In this document: one piece after another, positions 18,447 to 27,157 of the stretch
Layout of the letters: every line of letters begins with the position of its first letter
Numbering within the stretch: position 1 is the stretch's first letter
Assembly (NCBI GenBank): GCA_019429255.1
Contig: JAHYIY010000019.1
Coordinates: 1-54,432, forward strand
From: Desulfuromonadales bacterium
GTDB taxonomy: Bacteria; Desulfobacterota; Desulfuromonadia; Desulfuromonadales; Geopsychrobacteraceae
Direction: 5' to 3'
DNA length: 54,432 nucleotides
Made by a program: the position numbers and the translations under genes
The notes under the pieces: model-generated
Seen by the model: only the letters and a program-made list of their open reading frames with translations
Told to the model about the DNA's origin: nothing
Database searches by the model: none

Positions 18447-19523
18447 GTGAAAAAACGGGTTGTAGTTGCCATGAGTGGCGGAGTTGATTCCTCGGTAACC
18501 GCCGCACTGCTGCAAGAGCAGGGATATGAGGTTGTCGGCATGACCATGCAGATCTGGGATTATTCCAGCTACACCGATCAGCATGGTGAAACCTTCGGTA
18601 GCTGCTGTTCTCTTGATGATGTCTATGATGCCCGGCGGGTTGCCGAACAACTGGGTATACCCTTTTATGTCATCAATTTTGAAAGACAGTTCCAGCAGCA
18701 GGTGATTGATCGTTTTTGTGATGACTACCTTGCCGGTCTGACGCCTAATCCTTGCGTGCTGTGCAATCAGGTGCTCAAATTTGAGTTGCTGATGCGCAAG
18801 GCGCGCGAACTCGAAGCGGATTTTCTGGCGACCGGCCATTACGCCCAGATTATTGCCGATGTCGATGGTGGCTACGCACTGCATAAGGGGATCGACAGGG
18901 ATAAGGATCAGAGTTACTTCCTCTTCACCCTGACTGCAGAGCAGATGGCACAGGTGCGCTTCCCCCTGGGTGGCATGACCAAGGAGGAAGTGAGGGCGCA
19001 TGCGGCTCGTTTTAATCTGCGTGTAGCCGAAAAGGCCGAGAGTCAGGATATCTGTTTTGTTCCCGATGGCGACTATGTGCGTTTTTTGGAAGAAGAACGC
19101 CAACTCGACGATTGCGCCGGGCCGATTGTGCATGTGACCGGGCAGGTGCTCGGACAGCATCAGGGCTACTATCGCTATACCGTCGGACAGCGTAAAGGGT
19201 TAGGCATCGGCTGGCGCGAGCCGCTCTACGTTATCCGTATCGATGCCGCTGAGAAGCGGGTGATCGTCGGTGAAAAACAGCACCTGCTGTGTGCTCAGAT
19301 GATTGTTGGTAACTGTGTCTGGAGCATGACGCCACCGCAACAACCTTTCGCCAGCGCCTGTCGTATCCGTTACCGCCAGCAGGAACAACCGGTGCAGGTT
19401 GTGCCTCTGGCTGATCAGCGCGTTAAAGTGATTTTTTCGACCCCCCAGGCGGGGGTGACGCCGGGACAGGCTGCCGTGTTCTATCAGGGAGATCGGGTGT
19501 TGGGGGGGGGATGGATTCAGTAA
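18447..19523 (+). CDS. mnmA: tRNA-specific 2-thiouridylase
   Basis: 358-residue enzyme that inserts sulfur at U34 of tRNAs for Lys, Glu and Gln, with sulfur relayed from cysteine desulfurase. AMSGGVDSS near the N-terminus is the PP-loop that adenylates the tRNA. The two catalytic cysteines lie in NPCVLCNQ and SQDICFVPDGDY, and GHYAQI, YFLFTL and YTVGQRKGLGI are family signatures. A TTG at 18432 would extend the frame by five codons, but it lies in the hairpin; the GTG at 18447 has GAGG five bases upstream and gives the typical MKKRVVVAMSGG start. It follows iscU, its sulfur source, and overlaps mtaB by 13 bases. Confidence 0.95.
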   Translation: MKKRVVVAMSGGVDSSVTAALLQEQGYEVVGMTMQIWDYSSYTDQHGETFGSCCSLDDVYDARRVAEQLGIPFYVINFERQFQQQVIDRFCDDYLAGLTPNPCVLCNQVLKFELLMRKARELEADFLATGHYAQIIADVDGGYALHKGIDRDKDQSYFLFTLTAEQMAQVRFPLGGMTKEEVRAHAARFNLRVAEKAESQDICFVPDGDYVRFLEEERQLDDCAGPIVHVTGQVLGQHQGYYRYTVGQRKGLGIGWREPLYVIRIDAAEKRVIVGEKQHLLCAQMIVGNCVWSMTPPQQPFASACRIRYRQQEQPVQVVPLADQRVKVIFSTPQAGVTPGQAAVFYQGDRVLGGGWIQ

Positions 19524-20830
19524 CCAGATCGGTGGCGATTGTCACCCTCGGCTGCAAGACCAACCAGTTTGAATCAGCGGCCATGCTCGAACAATTGACC
19601 GGCAACGGTTACTCTCAGGTGAAATTTGATGCTGGAGCTGATCTGGTTATCGTCAATACCTGCACGGTGACGGCGGCTACCGATTCCCAGTCACGCAATC
19701 TGATCCGCCGCGCGCAGCGCTTAAACCCGACAGCGCGGATTGTCGTCACCGGCTGTTATGCCCAGATTAATCCTGACGAGCTGCAAAAACTCCCCGGCGT
19801 GAGTTTGATCATCGGCAATGAAGAGAAAAAGGAATTATTGCGTCTGCTGACGCAAACACAACAGAACGACTGCAGCGAAAGCACTACCCTGGTGACCGAT
19901 ATCCGCGCCGCCCAACACTGTACCCCCCTTGATCTACACACCTTTGCCCAGCGTAGCCGCGCCTTTGTCCAGATCCAGAACGGTTGTGATGCTTTTTGTT
20001 CCTACTGCATCATTCCCTATGCCCGTGGCGCCAGTCGCTCGGTACCGATTGATCAGGTTGTTGCCCAGGTCGAGGGCCTGGGGGCAAGCGGCTATCGGGA
20101 GATTGTTCTGACCGGTATTCATATCGGTGGTTACGGTCAGGATCTGGGCAAAGGTATCAGTCTGTTAACCTTGTTGCAGGCGATAGAAAGCTGCGGGTTT
20201 GCCGGCCGTGTGCGCCTGGGGTCGATTGAGCCGACGGAGCTGCCCCTTCAACTGCGCGATTATCTGGCCCAGGCTTCATGGCTCTGTCCTCATTTGCATA
20301 TCCCCCTGCAGGCCGGTGATGACGTTATTCTACGCCGCATGAATCGTCACTACGATACAGCATTTTTTGCTGATCTGCTCGCTGATCTGCAGCAGCGCAA
20401 TGCGGCGATGGCGATCGGACTTGATGTGATCTGCGGTTTTCCCGGTGAAACGGAAGAATACTTTTCCCGCACTGTTGAGCTTTTACAGCGCTTGCCTTTC
20501 AGTCATCTCCATGTTTTCCCTTTCAGTCGCAGACCCGGCACCCCGGCGGCGACTATGCCCGATCAGGTAGCGCCGGCGCTCATTAAAGAACGTGCCGCCA
20601 GGTTGCGGGCATTGGGCGATGAAAAATTGCAGCAGTTCAGCCGCCGTTTTGTCGGCGCCCCATTGTGGATGCTGGTCGAGAGGGGGGTCAGCAACGGTCA
20701 ACGTAAAGGGATATCGGAGAATTATCTGAACTTGTTGATCGATCAAGACCAGGCACAAGCGGGGGAGCTGTGCCTGGTGCGGGTTACTGATCTGGTGGCT
20801 GGCGGACTGCGGGTGGAGCGTGTGAACTGA
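19511..20830 (+). CDS. mtaB: tRNA (t6A37)-methylthiotransferase
   Basis: 439-residue radical-SAM enzyme converting t6A37 to ms2t6A37 in tRNAs reading ANN codons. N-terminal cluster cysteines are C15 (TLGCKTNQFES), C51 (VNTCTVT) and C82 (TGCYAQ). The radical SAM cysteines are C159, C163 and C166 in NGCDAFCSYCIIPYARG. The TNQFES and IIPYARG..SRS signatures distinguish it from MiaB. It overlaps mnmA by 13 bases, so two sulfur-inserting tRNA enzymes are translationally coupled downstream of the cluster-assembly genes. Its substrate base t6A needs TsaD, encoded at 26141. Confidence 0.93.
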   Translation: MDSVTRSVAIVTLGCKTNQFESAAMLEQLTGNGYSQVKFDAGADLVIVNTCTVTAATDSQSRNLIRRAQRLNPTARIVVTGCYAQINPDELQKLPGVSLIIGNEEKKELLRLLTQTQQNDCSESTTLVTDIRAAQHCTPLDLHTFAQRSRAFVQIQNGCDAFCSYCIIPYARGASRSVPIDQVVAQVEGLGASGYREIVLTGIHIGGYGQDLGKGISLLTLLQAIESCGFAGRVRLGSIEPTELPLQLRDYLAQASWLCPHLHIPLQAGDDVILRRMNRHYDTAFFADLLADLQQRNAAMAIGLDVICGFPGETEEYFSRTVELLQRLPFSHLHVFPFSRRPGTPAATMPDQVAPALIKERAARLRALGDEKLQQFSRRFVGAPLWMLVERGVSNGQRKGISENYLNLLIDQDQAQAGELCLVRVTDLVAGGLRVERVN

Positions 20831-21097
20831 TCAGCTCTCTGAGCGGTAAGCACAGGTTGCCGGCAGCCAGTGAAGGCTGTCGATATTCTCCGGCGTCAGT
20901 TGCACGCAGTCGTCTTCCAGTTCCTGGCGTTGAGCATAAACGCGGCAGGTGCGTTCATGGATGTCGAGAAAGCGGCAGGGTACCGGTGTGGTGTGGACAC
21001 AGCCATAGCGATCGATGATTTTCTCGAAACAACATTCGCCACAGCGCCGACACCGGCTTTCCCAATCCTGCCATTCTCTTGGATCAGGCACACTCAC
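20831..21097 (-). CDS. YcgN-like cysteine-cluster protein (UPF0260/YkgJ group)
   Basis: About 88 residues. CRRCGECC near the N-terminus, PCRFLD, RTCRVYAQR and DDCVQLTPENIDSLHWLPATCAYR match the UPF0260 (YcgN) arrangement of conserved cysteines, thought to bind zinc or an Fe-S cluster; the biochemical role is unknown. The start is inferred as GTG at 21097: it precedes the conserved WxxxCRRCG region closely, whereas the upstream extension is an alternative-frame read of the nrdJ tail. This start lies inside nrdJ, overlapping it by 14 bases, so translation is probably coupled. Shorter than E. coli YcgN, lacking its C-terminal tail. Confidence 0.8.
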   Translation of the reverse strand: MSVPDPREWQDWESRCRRCGECCFEKIIDRYGCVHTTPVPCRFLDIHERTCRVYAQRQELEDDCVQLTPENIDSLHWLPATCAYRSES

Positions 21098-23303
21098 TGT
21101 AGCCGCAGGCGTGGCAGACGCAGCAGCCCCCCTCATGTTCCACCGGGCCGCCGCAATCGGGGCAGGCGCCGCCATTGTTGCTGAACGCCGCGACAGTTTC
21201 TTCCGTGTCCGCCATATGCAGTTGAATCGCCTTGGCAACAGCGTCGGCACAGGAGGTGATACGATTATTACCGAAACCGCTGGGTTTATGACAGGTGATG
21301 CCGATCAGTTGTTTAACGCTCTGGCGCGCCTGCACGCCACTGCGCCAGGCCAGGGAGACCAGACGACCGATAGCCTCACACTGTGAGGCCGCACAGCCAC
21401 CGGCCTTGCCCATGGTGGTGAAGAGTTCAAACAGCCCTTTTTCGTCCTGATTGATGGTGATGTACAAAGGGCCGCAACCGGTTTCCATCTGGTAAGTAGC
21501 ACCGCTGAGAGCACGTGGTCGTTCACGTTTGCGCAATCCTTTGCGGGCTTCCATCGGGACACCTTCTTCCGCTTTGGCTTCCGCTTTACCGGCTACCGAC
21601 AGGACTTGCATCGAACGTGAGCCATCACGATAGATGGTCACCCCTTTGCATCCCTGTTGATAAGCGAGACGGTAGACGGTAGAAACATCTTCACGGCTGG
21701 CGCTGTGACAGAAATTCACGGTTTTGGATACGGCGTTGTCGGTATATTTCTGGAACGCCGCCTGCATCATCACGTGATCGGCCGGGGTAATGTCGTGGGC
21801 GGTGACAAAGATTTTGCGGATATCGTCAGGGATCGCTTTGATATCCTGTACCGAACCTTTTTCGGCGATTTCCTGCATCAACTCTTCCGAGTAAAAGCCG
21901 CGCTCGCGAGCAATACGGGCAAACACCGGGTGGACTTCGATCAGCTTGTTGTTGTCCATCACCTGACGCACATAGGAGACAGCGAACAGAGGCTCAACCC
22001 CGCTGGAACAGTTGGCGATAATCGAAATGGTACCGGTCGGAGCAATGGTGGTGCAGGTGGCATTGCGCATGGCGCGCCCTTCGGGATGGTCAAAAACGCT
22101 CCCCGGGAAGTTGGGGAAGGAGCCGCGCTCGGCCGCTAATTGTGCAGACTGTTGGTGAGCGGTGTCATTGATGAAGCGCATCACCTTTTCAGCCAGCGCA
22201 ATCGCTTCGGAACTGTTGTAGGGGATCTTGAGCAGAATCAGTAAATCAGCCCAGCCCATGACACCGAGGCCGATCTTGCGGTTGGCGCGGGTCATCTGAT
22301 CGATTTCCGCCAGCGGGTAGGAGTTGGCTTCAATGACGTTGTCGAGAAAGCGGGTTGCCAGTTCCACGGTTTTCTTCAGTTTCTCCCAATCAATCTGCTC
22401 GTTGCTGATCATCCGCGCCAGATTGATCGAGCCCAGATTGCATGACTCGTAGGGGAGCAGGGGCTGCTCACCGCAGGGATTGGTGCTTTCGATTTCTCCC
22501 ACCAGCGGGGTGGGGTTGTCACGGTTCAGACGATCGAGAAAAACGATACCGGGTTCGCCATTGTTCCAGGCCATGTCAACGATCTGATTAAAGACCTTGG
22601 TGGCATTCAGCAGTTTGACCTGCTCGCCGGTACGTGGGTTAATGATGGGGTAATCGTCACCCGCTTCCACCGCCTCCATAAAGGCTTCGGTCACGCCGAC
22701 GGAGATATTGAAATTGGTCAGTACCGTTGGATCGCGCTTGGCCATGATAAAGTCCATGATGTCGGGATGGTCGACGCGCAGGATGGCCATGTTGGCACCG
22801 CGACGGGTGCCCCCTTGTTTGATGGTTTCCGTTGCTGCATCGAACACCCGCATGAAGGAGATAGGGCCTGAGGAAACGCCGCTGGTTGACTGAACCTCGT
22901 CATTGGCCGGGCGGATGCGGGTAAAGGAGAAACCGGTGCCGCCGCCACTTTTATGGATCAGGGCGGTGTGCTTGATGGCATCGAAGATGCTCTCCATCGA
23001 ATCTCCGATGGGCAGGACAAAACAGGCTGACAGCTGCCCCAGGGGGCGGCCGGCGTTCATCAGGGTTGGCGAATTGGGGAGAAAATCGAGCTGCGACATC
23101 ATCTCATAGCAGGCAGCTTCAAACTCTTCGCGGCGGGTGGGGTCGGTTTCAACCCCGGCGATGGTGCGTGCGACGCGACGAAATAATTCTTCGGTATTTT
23201 CCAGGGGCTTGCCGCTGGCGTCGCGAATGAAATAACGTTTGCGCAGAACAGTGAGGGCGTTAATGGACAGGTTGAGCGTGTTTTCAGGTTGGTTGTCAGT
23301 CAT
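21084..23303 (-). CDS. nrdJ: Adenosylcobalamin-dependent (class II) ribonucleoside-diphosphate reductase
   Basis: 739-residue enzyme making deoxyribonucleotides by a B12-generated thiyl radical, with no need for oxygen or an activase. Visible features: LPNSPTLMNAGRPLGQLSACFVLP, GGTGFSFTRIRP, STNPCGEQPLLPYESCNLGS (active-site Cys and Glu), and APTGTISIIANCSSGVEPLF. The C-terminal zinc-ribbon-like end has CPDCGGPVEHEGGCCVCHACG, containing redox and metal cysteines. Upstream ATGs exist at 23345 and 23318, but only the one at 23303 has a good site (AAGGA seven bases before). Tandem NrdR-like boxes lie 50-96 bases upstream. No class I or III reductase is in the window. The YcgN-like gene overlaps its stop. 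Confidence 0.95.
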   Translation of the reverse strand: MTDNQPENTLNLSINALTVLRKRYFIRDASGKPLENTEELFRRVARTIAGVETDPTRREEFEAACYEMMSQLDFLPNSPTLMNAGRPLGQLSACFVLPIGDSMESIFDAIKHTALIHKSGGGTGFSFTRIRPANDEVQSTSGVSSGPISFMRVFDAATETIKQGGTRRGANMAILRVDHPDIMDFIMAKRDPTVLTNFNISVGVTEAFMEAVEAGDDYPIINPRTGEQVKLLNATKVFNQIVDMAWNNGEPGIVFLDRLNRDNPTPLVGEIESTNPCGEQPLLPYESCNLGSINLARMISNEQIDWEKLKKTVELATRFLDNVIEANSYPLAEIDQMTRANRKIGLGVMGWADLLILLKIPYNSSEAIALAEKVMRFINDTAHQQSAQLAAERGSFPNFPGSVFDHPEGRAMRNATCTTIAPTGTISIIANCSSGVEPLFAVSYVRQVMDNNKLIEVHPVFARIARERGFYSEELMQEIAEKGSVQDIKAIPDDIRKIFVTAHDITPADHVMMQAAFQKYTDNAVSKTVNFCHSASREDVSTVYRLAYQQGCKGVTIYRDGSRSMQVLSVAGKAEAKAEEGVPMEARKGLRKRERPRALSGATYQMETGCGPLYITINQDEKGLFELFTTMGKAGGCAASQCEAIGRLVSLAWRSGVQARQSVKQLIGITCHKPSGFGNNRITSCADAVAKAIQLHMADTEETVAAFSNNGGACPDCGGPVEHEGGCCVCHACGYSECA

Positions 23304-23352
23304 TTTCTGGTCCTTCATCGTTCGGTGAGGAAATGGCGCGTTCATGTTCTGG

Positions 23353-23399
23353 CTACTATATGTATGAAGGTTGAAACTTTAGCCGACTAGATGTTGTGG
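23353..23399 (-). promoter_or_regulatory. Candidate tandem NrdR boxes upstream of nrdJ
   Basis: On the reverse strand, 23384-23399 (CCACAACATCTAGTCG) matches the NrdR consensus ACACWATATATWGTGT at 11 of 16 positions, and 23353-23368 matches at 9 of 16, including the core ATATAGT. The two anchors are exactly 31 bases apart, the spacing known for cooperative NrdR boxes. They precede nrdJ by 50-96 bases. The boxes also overlap an inverted repeat (GGTTGAAAC at 23369 with GTTTCAACC at 23399). Each box alone is weak; the spacing is the main support. Confidence 0.45.
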
Positions 23400-23407
23400 T
23401 TTCAACC

Positions 23408-23615
23408 CTTTTTTTATTTATTTCTTATAACCCGCGAGCCGCTCCCGGCTAAGCACCGGTCCGGTTCTCCTGGAGGCAAGGATCAGCTATAGTGGCAGAT
23501 ATGTTTGGCCCATGGCTGGGCCGGCGCGAGATTGTCTTGTCGCCACCCCAAATTTTAAGTATTGTCCGAATTTTGATAACAACTTACCTAAATTTTTGCC
23601 ATTACAGGATCAACA
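23408..23615. other. Intergenic DNA between nrdJ and the second cysteine desulfurase
   Basis: T-rich at its left end, then GC-rich with a short palindrome GGCCCATGGCTGGGCC near 23508. No ORF, no tRNA and no recognisable cobalamin riboswitch were found. It must contain the divergent promoters, but no hexamer pair with good spacing stands out. Confidence 0.4.
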
Positions 23616-24770
23616 GTGGCCATGAATTCATTTTATCTCGATAACGCTGCTACCAGTCACCCCAAGCCGGAAGCCGTATATCGGGCGGTTGATGCGGCAC
23701 TGCGGAGCGGCGGGAGTGCCGGGCGCGGCAGTCATCAACAGGGGATCGTCGCTGATCGTGAGGTGTTTGCCACGCGGGAGCTCCTGGCGCAGCTGTTTGG
23801 GGTGTCCTCCTCAGAACGCTTTGTTTTCACCGCCAATGCGACTCAGGCGCTGAATCTGGCACTCTTTGGCCTCCTGAATGGCGGTGATCGGGTGGTCACC
23901 ACCAGTATGGAACATAATGCGGTCACCCGGCCCTTGCGTGCACTGCAGGATCGGGGTGTTGAGATTGTCAAGGTGGCAGCCAATCCACACACCGGGGTAG
24001 TAGCGACGGCGGATATTCAGGCCGCCTGTCTGGCAACGCCCACCCGCCTGCTGGTGATCAATCATGCGTCCAATGTGTTTGGTTCATTGCAACCGCTGGA
24101 TGATTTGGGCTCCTGGTGCCGTCAGCAGGGGATTGTCCTGCTGGTTGACGGCTCCCAGACCGCCGGACTGCTACCGATCAACCTTAATGAGTTAGCGATT
24201 GACCTGTTTGCCGCTCCCGGCCATAAAGGGTTACTGGGACCGCAAGGAACAGGTTTTTTGTATGTGCATGAGGGGATTGAATTGCGGCCGCTGATTTACG
24301 GTGGCACCGGCGCTAATTCCCACTCGGCCCAACAGCCGGAAATGCTTCCCGAGCGTTTTGAAAGCGGCACCTTCAATATTCCCGGCCTGGCTGGTCTGAG
24401 CGCCGCACTGCGCTTCTTGCTGGAAACTGGAGTTGCGCAGATTCATGCCCGTGAGATCCAACTGGTGCAGCTACTGATTAACGGTCTGGCGCAGATTCAT
24501 CAGGTTCAGCTTTATGGTCCGCCCGCCGACCAGCCCCGTGGTTCCGCCGTATCCTTCACCATCAAAGGCATGGATACGGCCACTGCGGGCTATCTTCTCG
24601 ATCAACGTGGCATTGCGGTGCGTACCGGATTGCATTGCTCTCCGGACAGCCATCGCAGTTGCGGGACTTTCCCCGCTGGAACCATTCGTGTCAGCCCCGG
24701 ATTTTTTACCACTGCAGCGCAGATCAACTATTTTCTTGAGCAGGTTGACAGCTTAAAGACGGCTTTTTGA
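23616..24770 (+). CDS. Cysteine desulfurase-family class V aminotransferase-fold enzyme
   Basis: 384-residue PLP enzyme of the desulfurase group sometimes annotated by TIGR01977 (EF2568 type). FYLDNAATSHPKPEAVYRAV starts the protein; the PLP lysine is in AAPGHKGLLGPQGTGF; the candidate active-site cysteine lies in RTGLHCSPDSHRSCGTFPAGT. Distinct from the IscS at 16734: the active-site loop and sequence differ, and it does not sit next to a scaffold gene. GTG at 23616 has AGGA six bases upstream; an ATG two codons later is an equally good biological start. Family members are linked in some anaerobes to selenium or sulfur-transfer functions; the role here is undetermined. Confidence 0.85.
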   Translation: MAMNSFYLDNAATSHPKPEAVYRAVDAALRSGGSAGRGSHQQGIVADREVFATRELLAQLFGVSSSERFVFTANATQALNLALFGLLNGGDRVVTTSMEHNAVTRPLRALQDRGVEIVKVAANPHTGVVATADIQAACLATPTRLLVINHASNVFGSLQPLDDLGSWCRQQGIVLLVDGSQTAGLLPINLNELAIDLFAAPGHKGLLGPQGTGFLYVHEGIELRPLIYGGTGANSHSAQQPEMLPERFESGTFNIPGLAGLSAALRFLLETGVAQIHAREIQLVQLLINGLAQIHQVQLYGPPADQPRGSAVSFTIKGMDTATAGYLLDQRGIAVRTGLHCSPDSHRSCGTFPAGTIRVSPGFFTTAAQINYFLEQVDSLKTAF

Positions 24771-24810
24771 CCTGGATTGATGAGGTCCTGACCTCAGGGA
24801 GAGATATGTG

Positions 24811-26127
24811 ATGAAACATTATATTCTGGATACCAATGTTGTTCTGCATGATCCCCAGGCCATTTTTAAATTTGATGACAATATTGTCATCCTTCCCTTG
24901 ACGGTGATTGAGGAGATTGATCGATTTAAAAAGGATCAAAGCGAAACCGGCCGTAATGCGCGCCATATATCGCGGATGATCGATGGTTTTCGTTCCCAGG
25001 CCAAACTGGTAGAGGGCGTAACGCTGGAAAATGGCGGCATTCTCAAGGTCGCTGTCTATAGGCAGGAGTTTATGCAGAAGCTGCCACCGGAGCTGCGCAT
25101 CGATCGGGGTGATAACCGTATTCTGGCAGTGGCAAACGACCTGATGAATTCCCTGCCTGATGGCACAGTAGTTCTTGTTACTAAGGACATTAATCTGCGC
25201 ATCAAAGCTGACACCATGGGTATGCGGGCAGAAGATTTTCAGAATGACAAGGTACCGGTGGATGAATTATATACCGGTACGGTGGAGCAGCTTGTCAGCA
25301 AGGAACAGGTTGATCTGTTTTATGAGCAAGGTTCCATTAATGTTGATGCGGACTTTTATGCGAACCAGGGGGTGACTCTGGTGGATGAAACCAACTCGTC
25401 CCACACTGCTCTGGGTCGCTACGTTGCCGCTCAGCAGAAAGTTGTTGCCTTGATCAAGGTCCCCAAGAACGGGGTGTGGGGAATCCATCCGCGCAATCGC
25501 GAGCAGCAGTTTGCTTTTGATCTGCTGCTGAATGACGATGTTCAGCTGGTTTCTCTGGTCGGCAAGGCGGGGACTGGTAAAACCCTGCTGGCCATTGCTG
25601 CCGGGCTGCTCAAATCGGCCGACGAGGGAACCTATAATCGGCTGCTGATCTCGCGCCCGGTTTTCCCGATGGGACGTGATCTGGGGTTTTTGCCCGGTGA
25701 TATTGAAGAAAAGCTGGCACCCTGGATGCAGCCGATTTTCGACAATGTTGAGCTGCTGCTGTCTTCCCACGATGAAGGGGGCAAGCGTAAACGTGGCTAT
25801 CGGGAGCTGATCGATCTCGGTTTGATGGAAATCGAGCCCTTAACCTATATTCGGGGGCGTTCAATACCGAAACAATATCTGATTGTCGATGAGGCCCAGA
25901 ATCTGACCCCCCATGAAATTAAAACGATTATCAGTCGCGCCGGCGAAGGGACAAAGGTTGTTCTAACCGGCGACCCCTATCAGATCGACAACCCGTACGT
26001 CGATTCAGCCAGTAATGGACTTTCTTTTTCGGTTGAACGGCTCAAAGGGCAGGAACTGGTCGGCCACGTTACCCTGACCAAGGGGGAACGTTCGGCGCTG
26101 GCTGAAGTGGCCGCCAATTTATTATGA
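24811..26127 (+). CDS. PIN domain-PhoH fusion ATPase/ribonuclease
   Basis: 438-residue two-domain protein. The N-terminal PIN nuclease fold begins KHYILDTNVVLHDP, with acidic residues in VIEEIDRFK and RGDNRILAVAND. The C-terminal PhoH ATPase has VGKAGTGKTLLAIAAG (Walker A), LIVDEAQNLTPHEIKTIISR (Walker B) and VVLTGDPYQID. This PIN-PhoH arrangement (YlaK-like, PhoH2) couples helicase and RNase activity in characterised relatives. ATG at 24811 is preferred to the adjacent GTG at 24808, with an AGGGAGAG site ahead. It stands between the desulfurase and tsaD. Confidence 0.92.
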   Translation: MKHYILDTNVVLHDPQAIFKFDDNIVILPLTVIEEIDRFKKDQSETGRNARHISRMIDGFRSQAKLVEGVTLENGGILKVAVYRQEFMQKLPPELRIDRGDNRILAVANDLMNSLPDGTVVLVTKDINLRIKADTMGMRAEDFQNDKVPVDELYTGTVEQLVSKEQVDLFYEQGSINVDADFYANQGVTLVDETNSSHTALGRYVAAQQKVVALIKVPKNGVWGIHPRNREQQFAFDLLLNDDVQLVSLVGKAGTGKTLLAIAAGLLKSADEGTYNRLLISRPVFPMGRDLGFLPGDIEEKLAPWMQPIFDNVELLLSSHDEGGKRKRGYRELIDLGLMEIEPLTYIRGRSIPKQYLIVDEAQNLTPHEIKTIISRAGEGTKVVLTGDPYQIDNPYVDSASNGLSFSVERLKGQELVGHVTLTKGERSALAEVAANLL

Positions 26128-26140
26128 TTTATAAGGATCT

Positions 26141-27157
26141 ATGATGTTGCTTCTGGCTTTGGAAAGTTCCTGCGATGAGACTGCCGCCGCTGTTGTCCGA
26201 GATGGCCGTGAGGTGTTGTCGAATATTATCTCGTCGCAGGTTGATCTCCATGCGACCTATGGTGGAGTCGTGCCGGAACTGGCATCGCGGCGCCATCTGG
26301 AGGTTATCAATCCGCTGGTAGAAGAAGCGTTGCAACGTGCTGGAGTGACTCCTGCCGAACTCGACGGGGTGGCGGTGACCAGTGGCCCCGGGTTGACCGG
26401 TGCCCTGCTGGTTGGCGTTTCTTTTGCCAAAGCCTTTGCCTACGCCCTTAACATCCCCTTTATCGGGGTTCATCATATCGAAGCCCATATCCAGGCGATC
26501 CGTCTTGAACAGGAGGTCGCTTTTCCGTTTCTCGGTGCAGCGGTTTCCGGTGGCCATACCCACCTGTATCGTGTTGATGGTATCGGTTCTTACCGTTTGC
26601 TCGGTCGCACCATTGATGATGCGGCCGGCGAAGCTTTTGACAAGGTAGCCAAAATGCTTGGGCTTGGTTACCCCGGTGGGCCGATTATCGATAAACTGGC
26701 TGCCAGGTACGCTGGTGGTGAGATTAAATTTCCACGGCCTTTGCTCAATCGCGACAACCATAACTTCAGTTTTTCCGGCTTGAAAACTGCGGTGCTCAAT
26801 CACATTCAGGGTTTGCCCCAGCCTTTAGGTGAAGAACAGGTAGGACAGGTTGCCAGTGCCTTTCAGGAAGCAGTGGTCGATGTGCTCACGATCAAGGTGT
26901 TGCGCGCGGCGCAGCAGGAAGGGCTTGAACGGATTGTCGTTGCCGGTGGGGTTGCCTGCAATTCGGGTCTGCGGCAGCGTTTTGCTGATTTGACAGCCGC
27001 GACGACGATGAGTGTTTATTTCCCCCGGCCCCTGTTGTGTGGCGACAACGCAGCGATGATTGCGGTGGCTGCCGATTATTATTTAAGTCACGGCAAGCGT
27101 TCTGGTTTTGATCTCAATGCGGTGTCGAGCTGGCCCCTGGAGCAGGTTTCCCTTTGA
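26141..27157 (+). CDS. tsaD: tRNA N6-adenosine threonylcarbamoyltransferase
   Basis: 338-residue ASKHA-fold protein that transfers the threonylcarbamoyl group to A37 of ANN-reading tRNAs. Key elements: LALESSCDETAAAVV, GGVVPELASRRH, TSGPGLTGALLVG, GVHHIEAHIQA (metal-binding histidines), SGGHTHLY, DDAAGEAFDKVAKMLGLGYPGG and CGDNAAMIA. Length is standard. Two ATGs in tandem (26141, 26144); AAGGA is better spaced for the second. Its product t6A is the substrate of MtaB (19511). Confidence 0.96.
   Translation: MMLLLALESSCDETAAAVVRDGREVLSNIISSQVDLHATYGGVVPELASRRHLEVINPLVEEALQRAGVTPAELDGVAVTSGPGLTGALLVGVSFAKAFAYALNIPFIGVHHIEAHIQAIRLEQEVAFPFLGAAVSGGHTHLYRVDGIGSYRLLGRTIDDAAGEAFDKVAKMLGLGYPGGPIIDKLAARYAGGEIKFPRPLLNRDNHNFSFSGLKTAVLNHIQGLPQPLGEEQVGQVASAFQEAVVDVLTIKVLRAAQQEGLERIVVAGGVACNSGLRQRFADLTAATTMSVYFPRPLLCGDNAAMIAVAADYYLSHGKRSGFDLNAVSSWPLEQVSL

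Noticed and set aside
23369-23407. Forward terminator before the second desulfurase gene
   Set aside because: The inverted repeat is followed by T residues on the forward strand, but no forward gene precedes it; it more likely belongs to the nrdJ control region.
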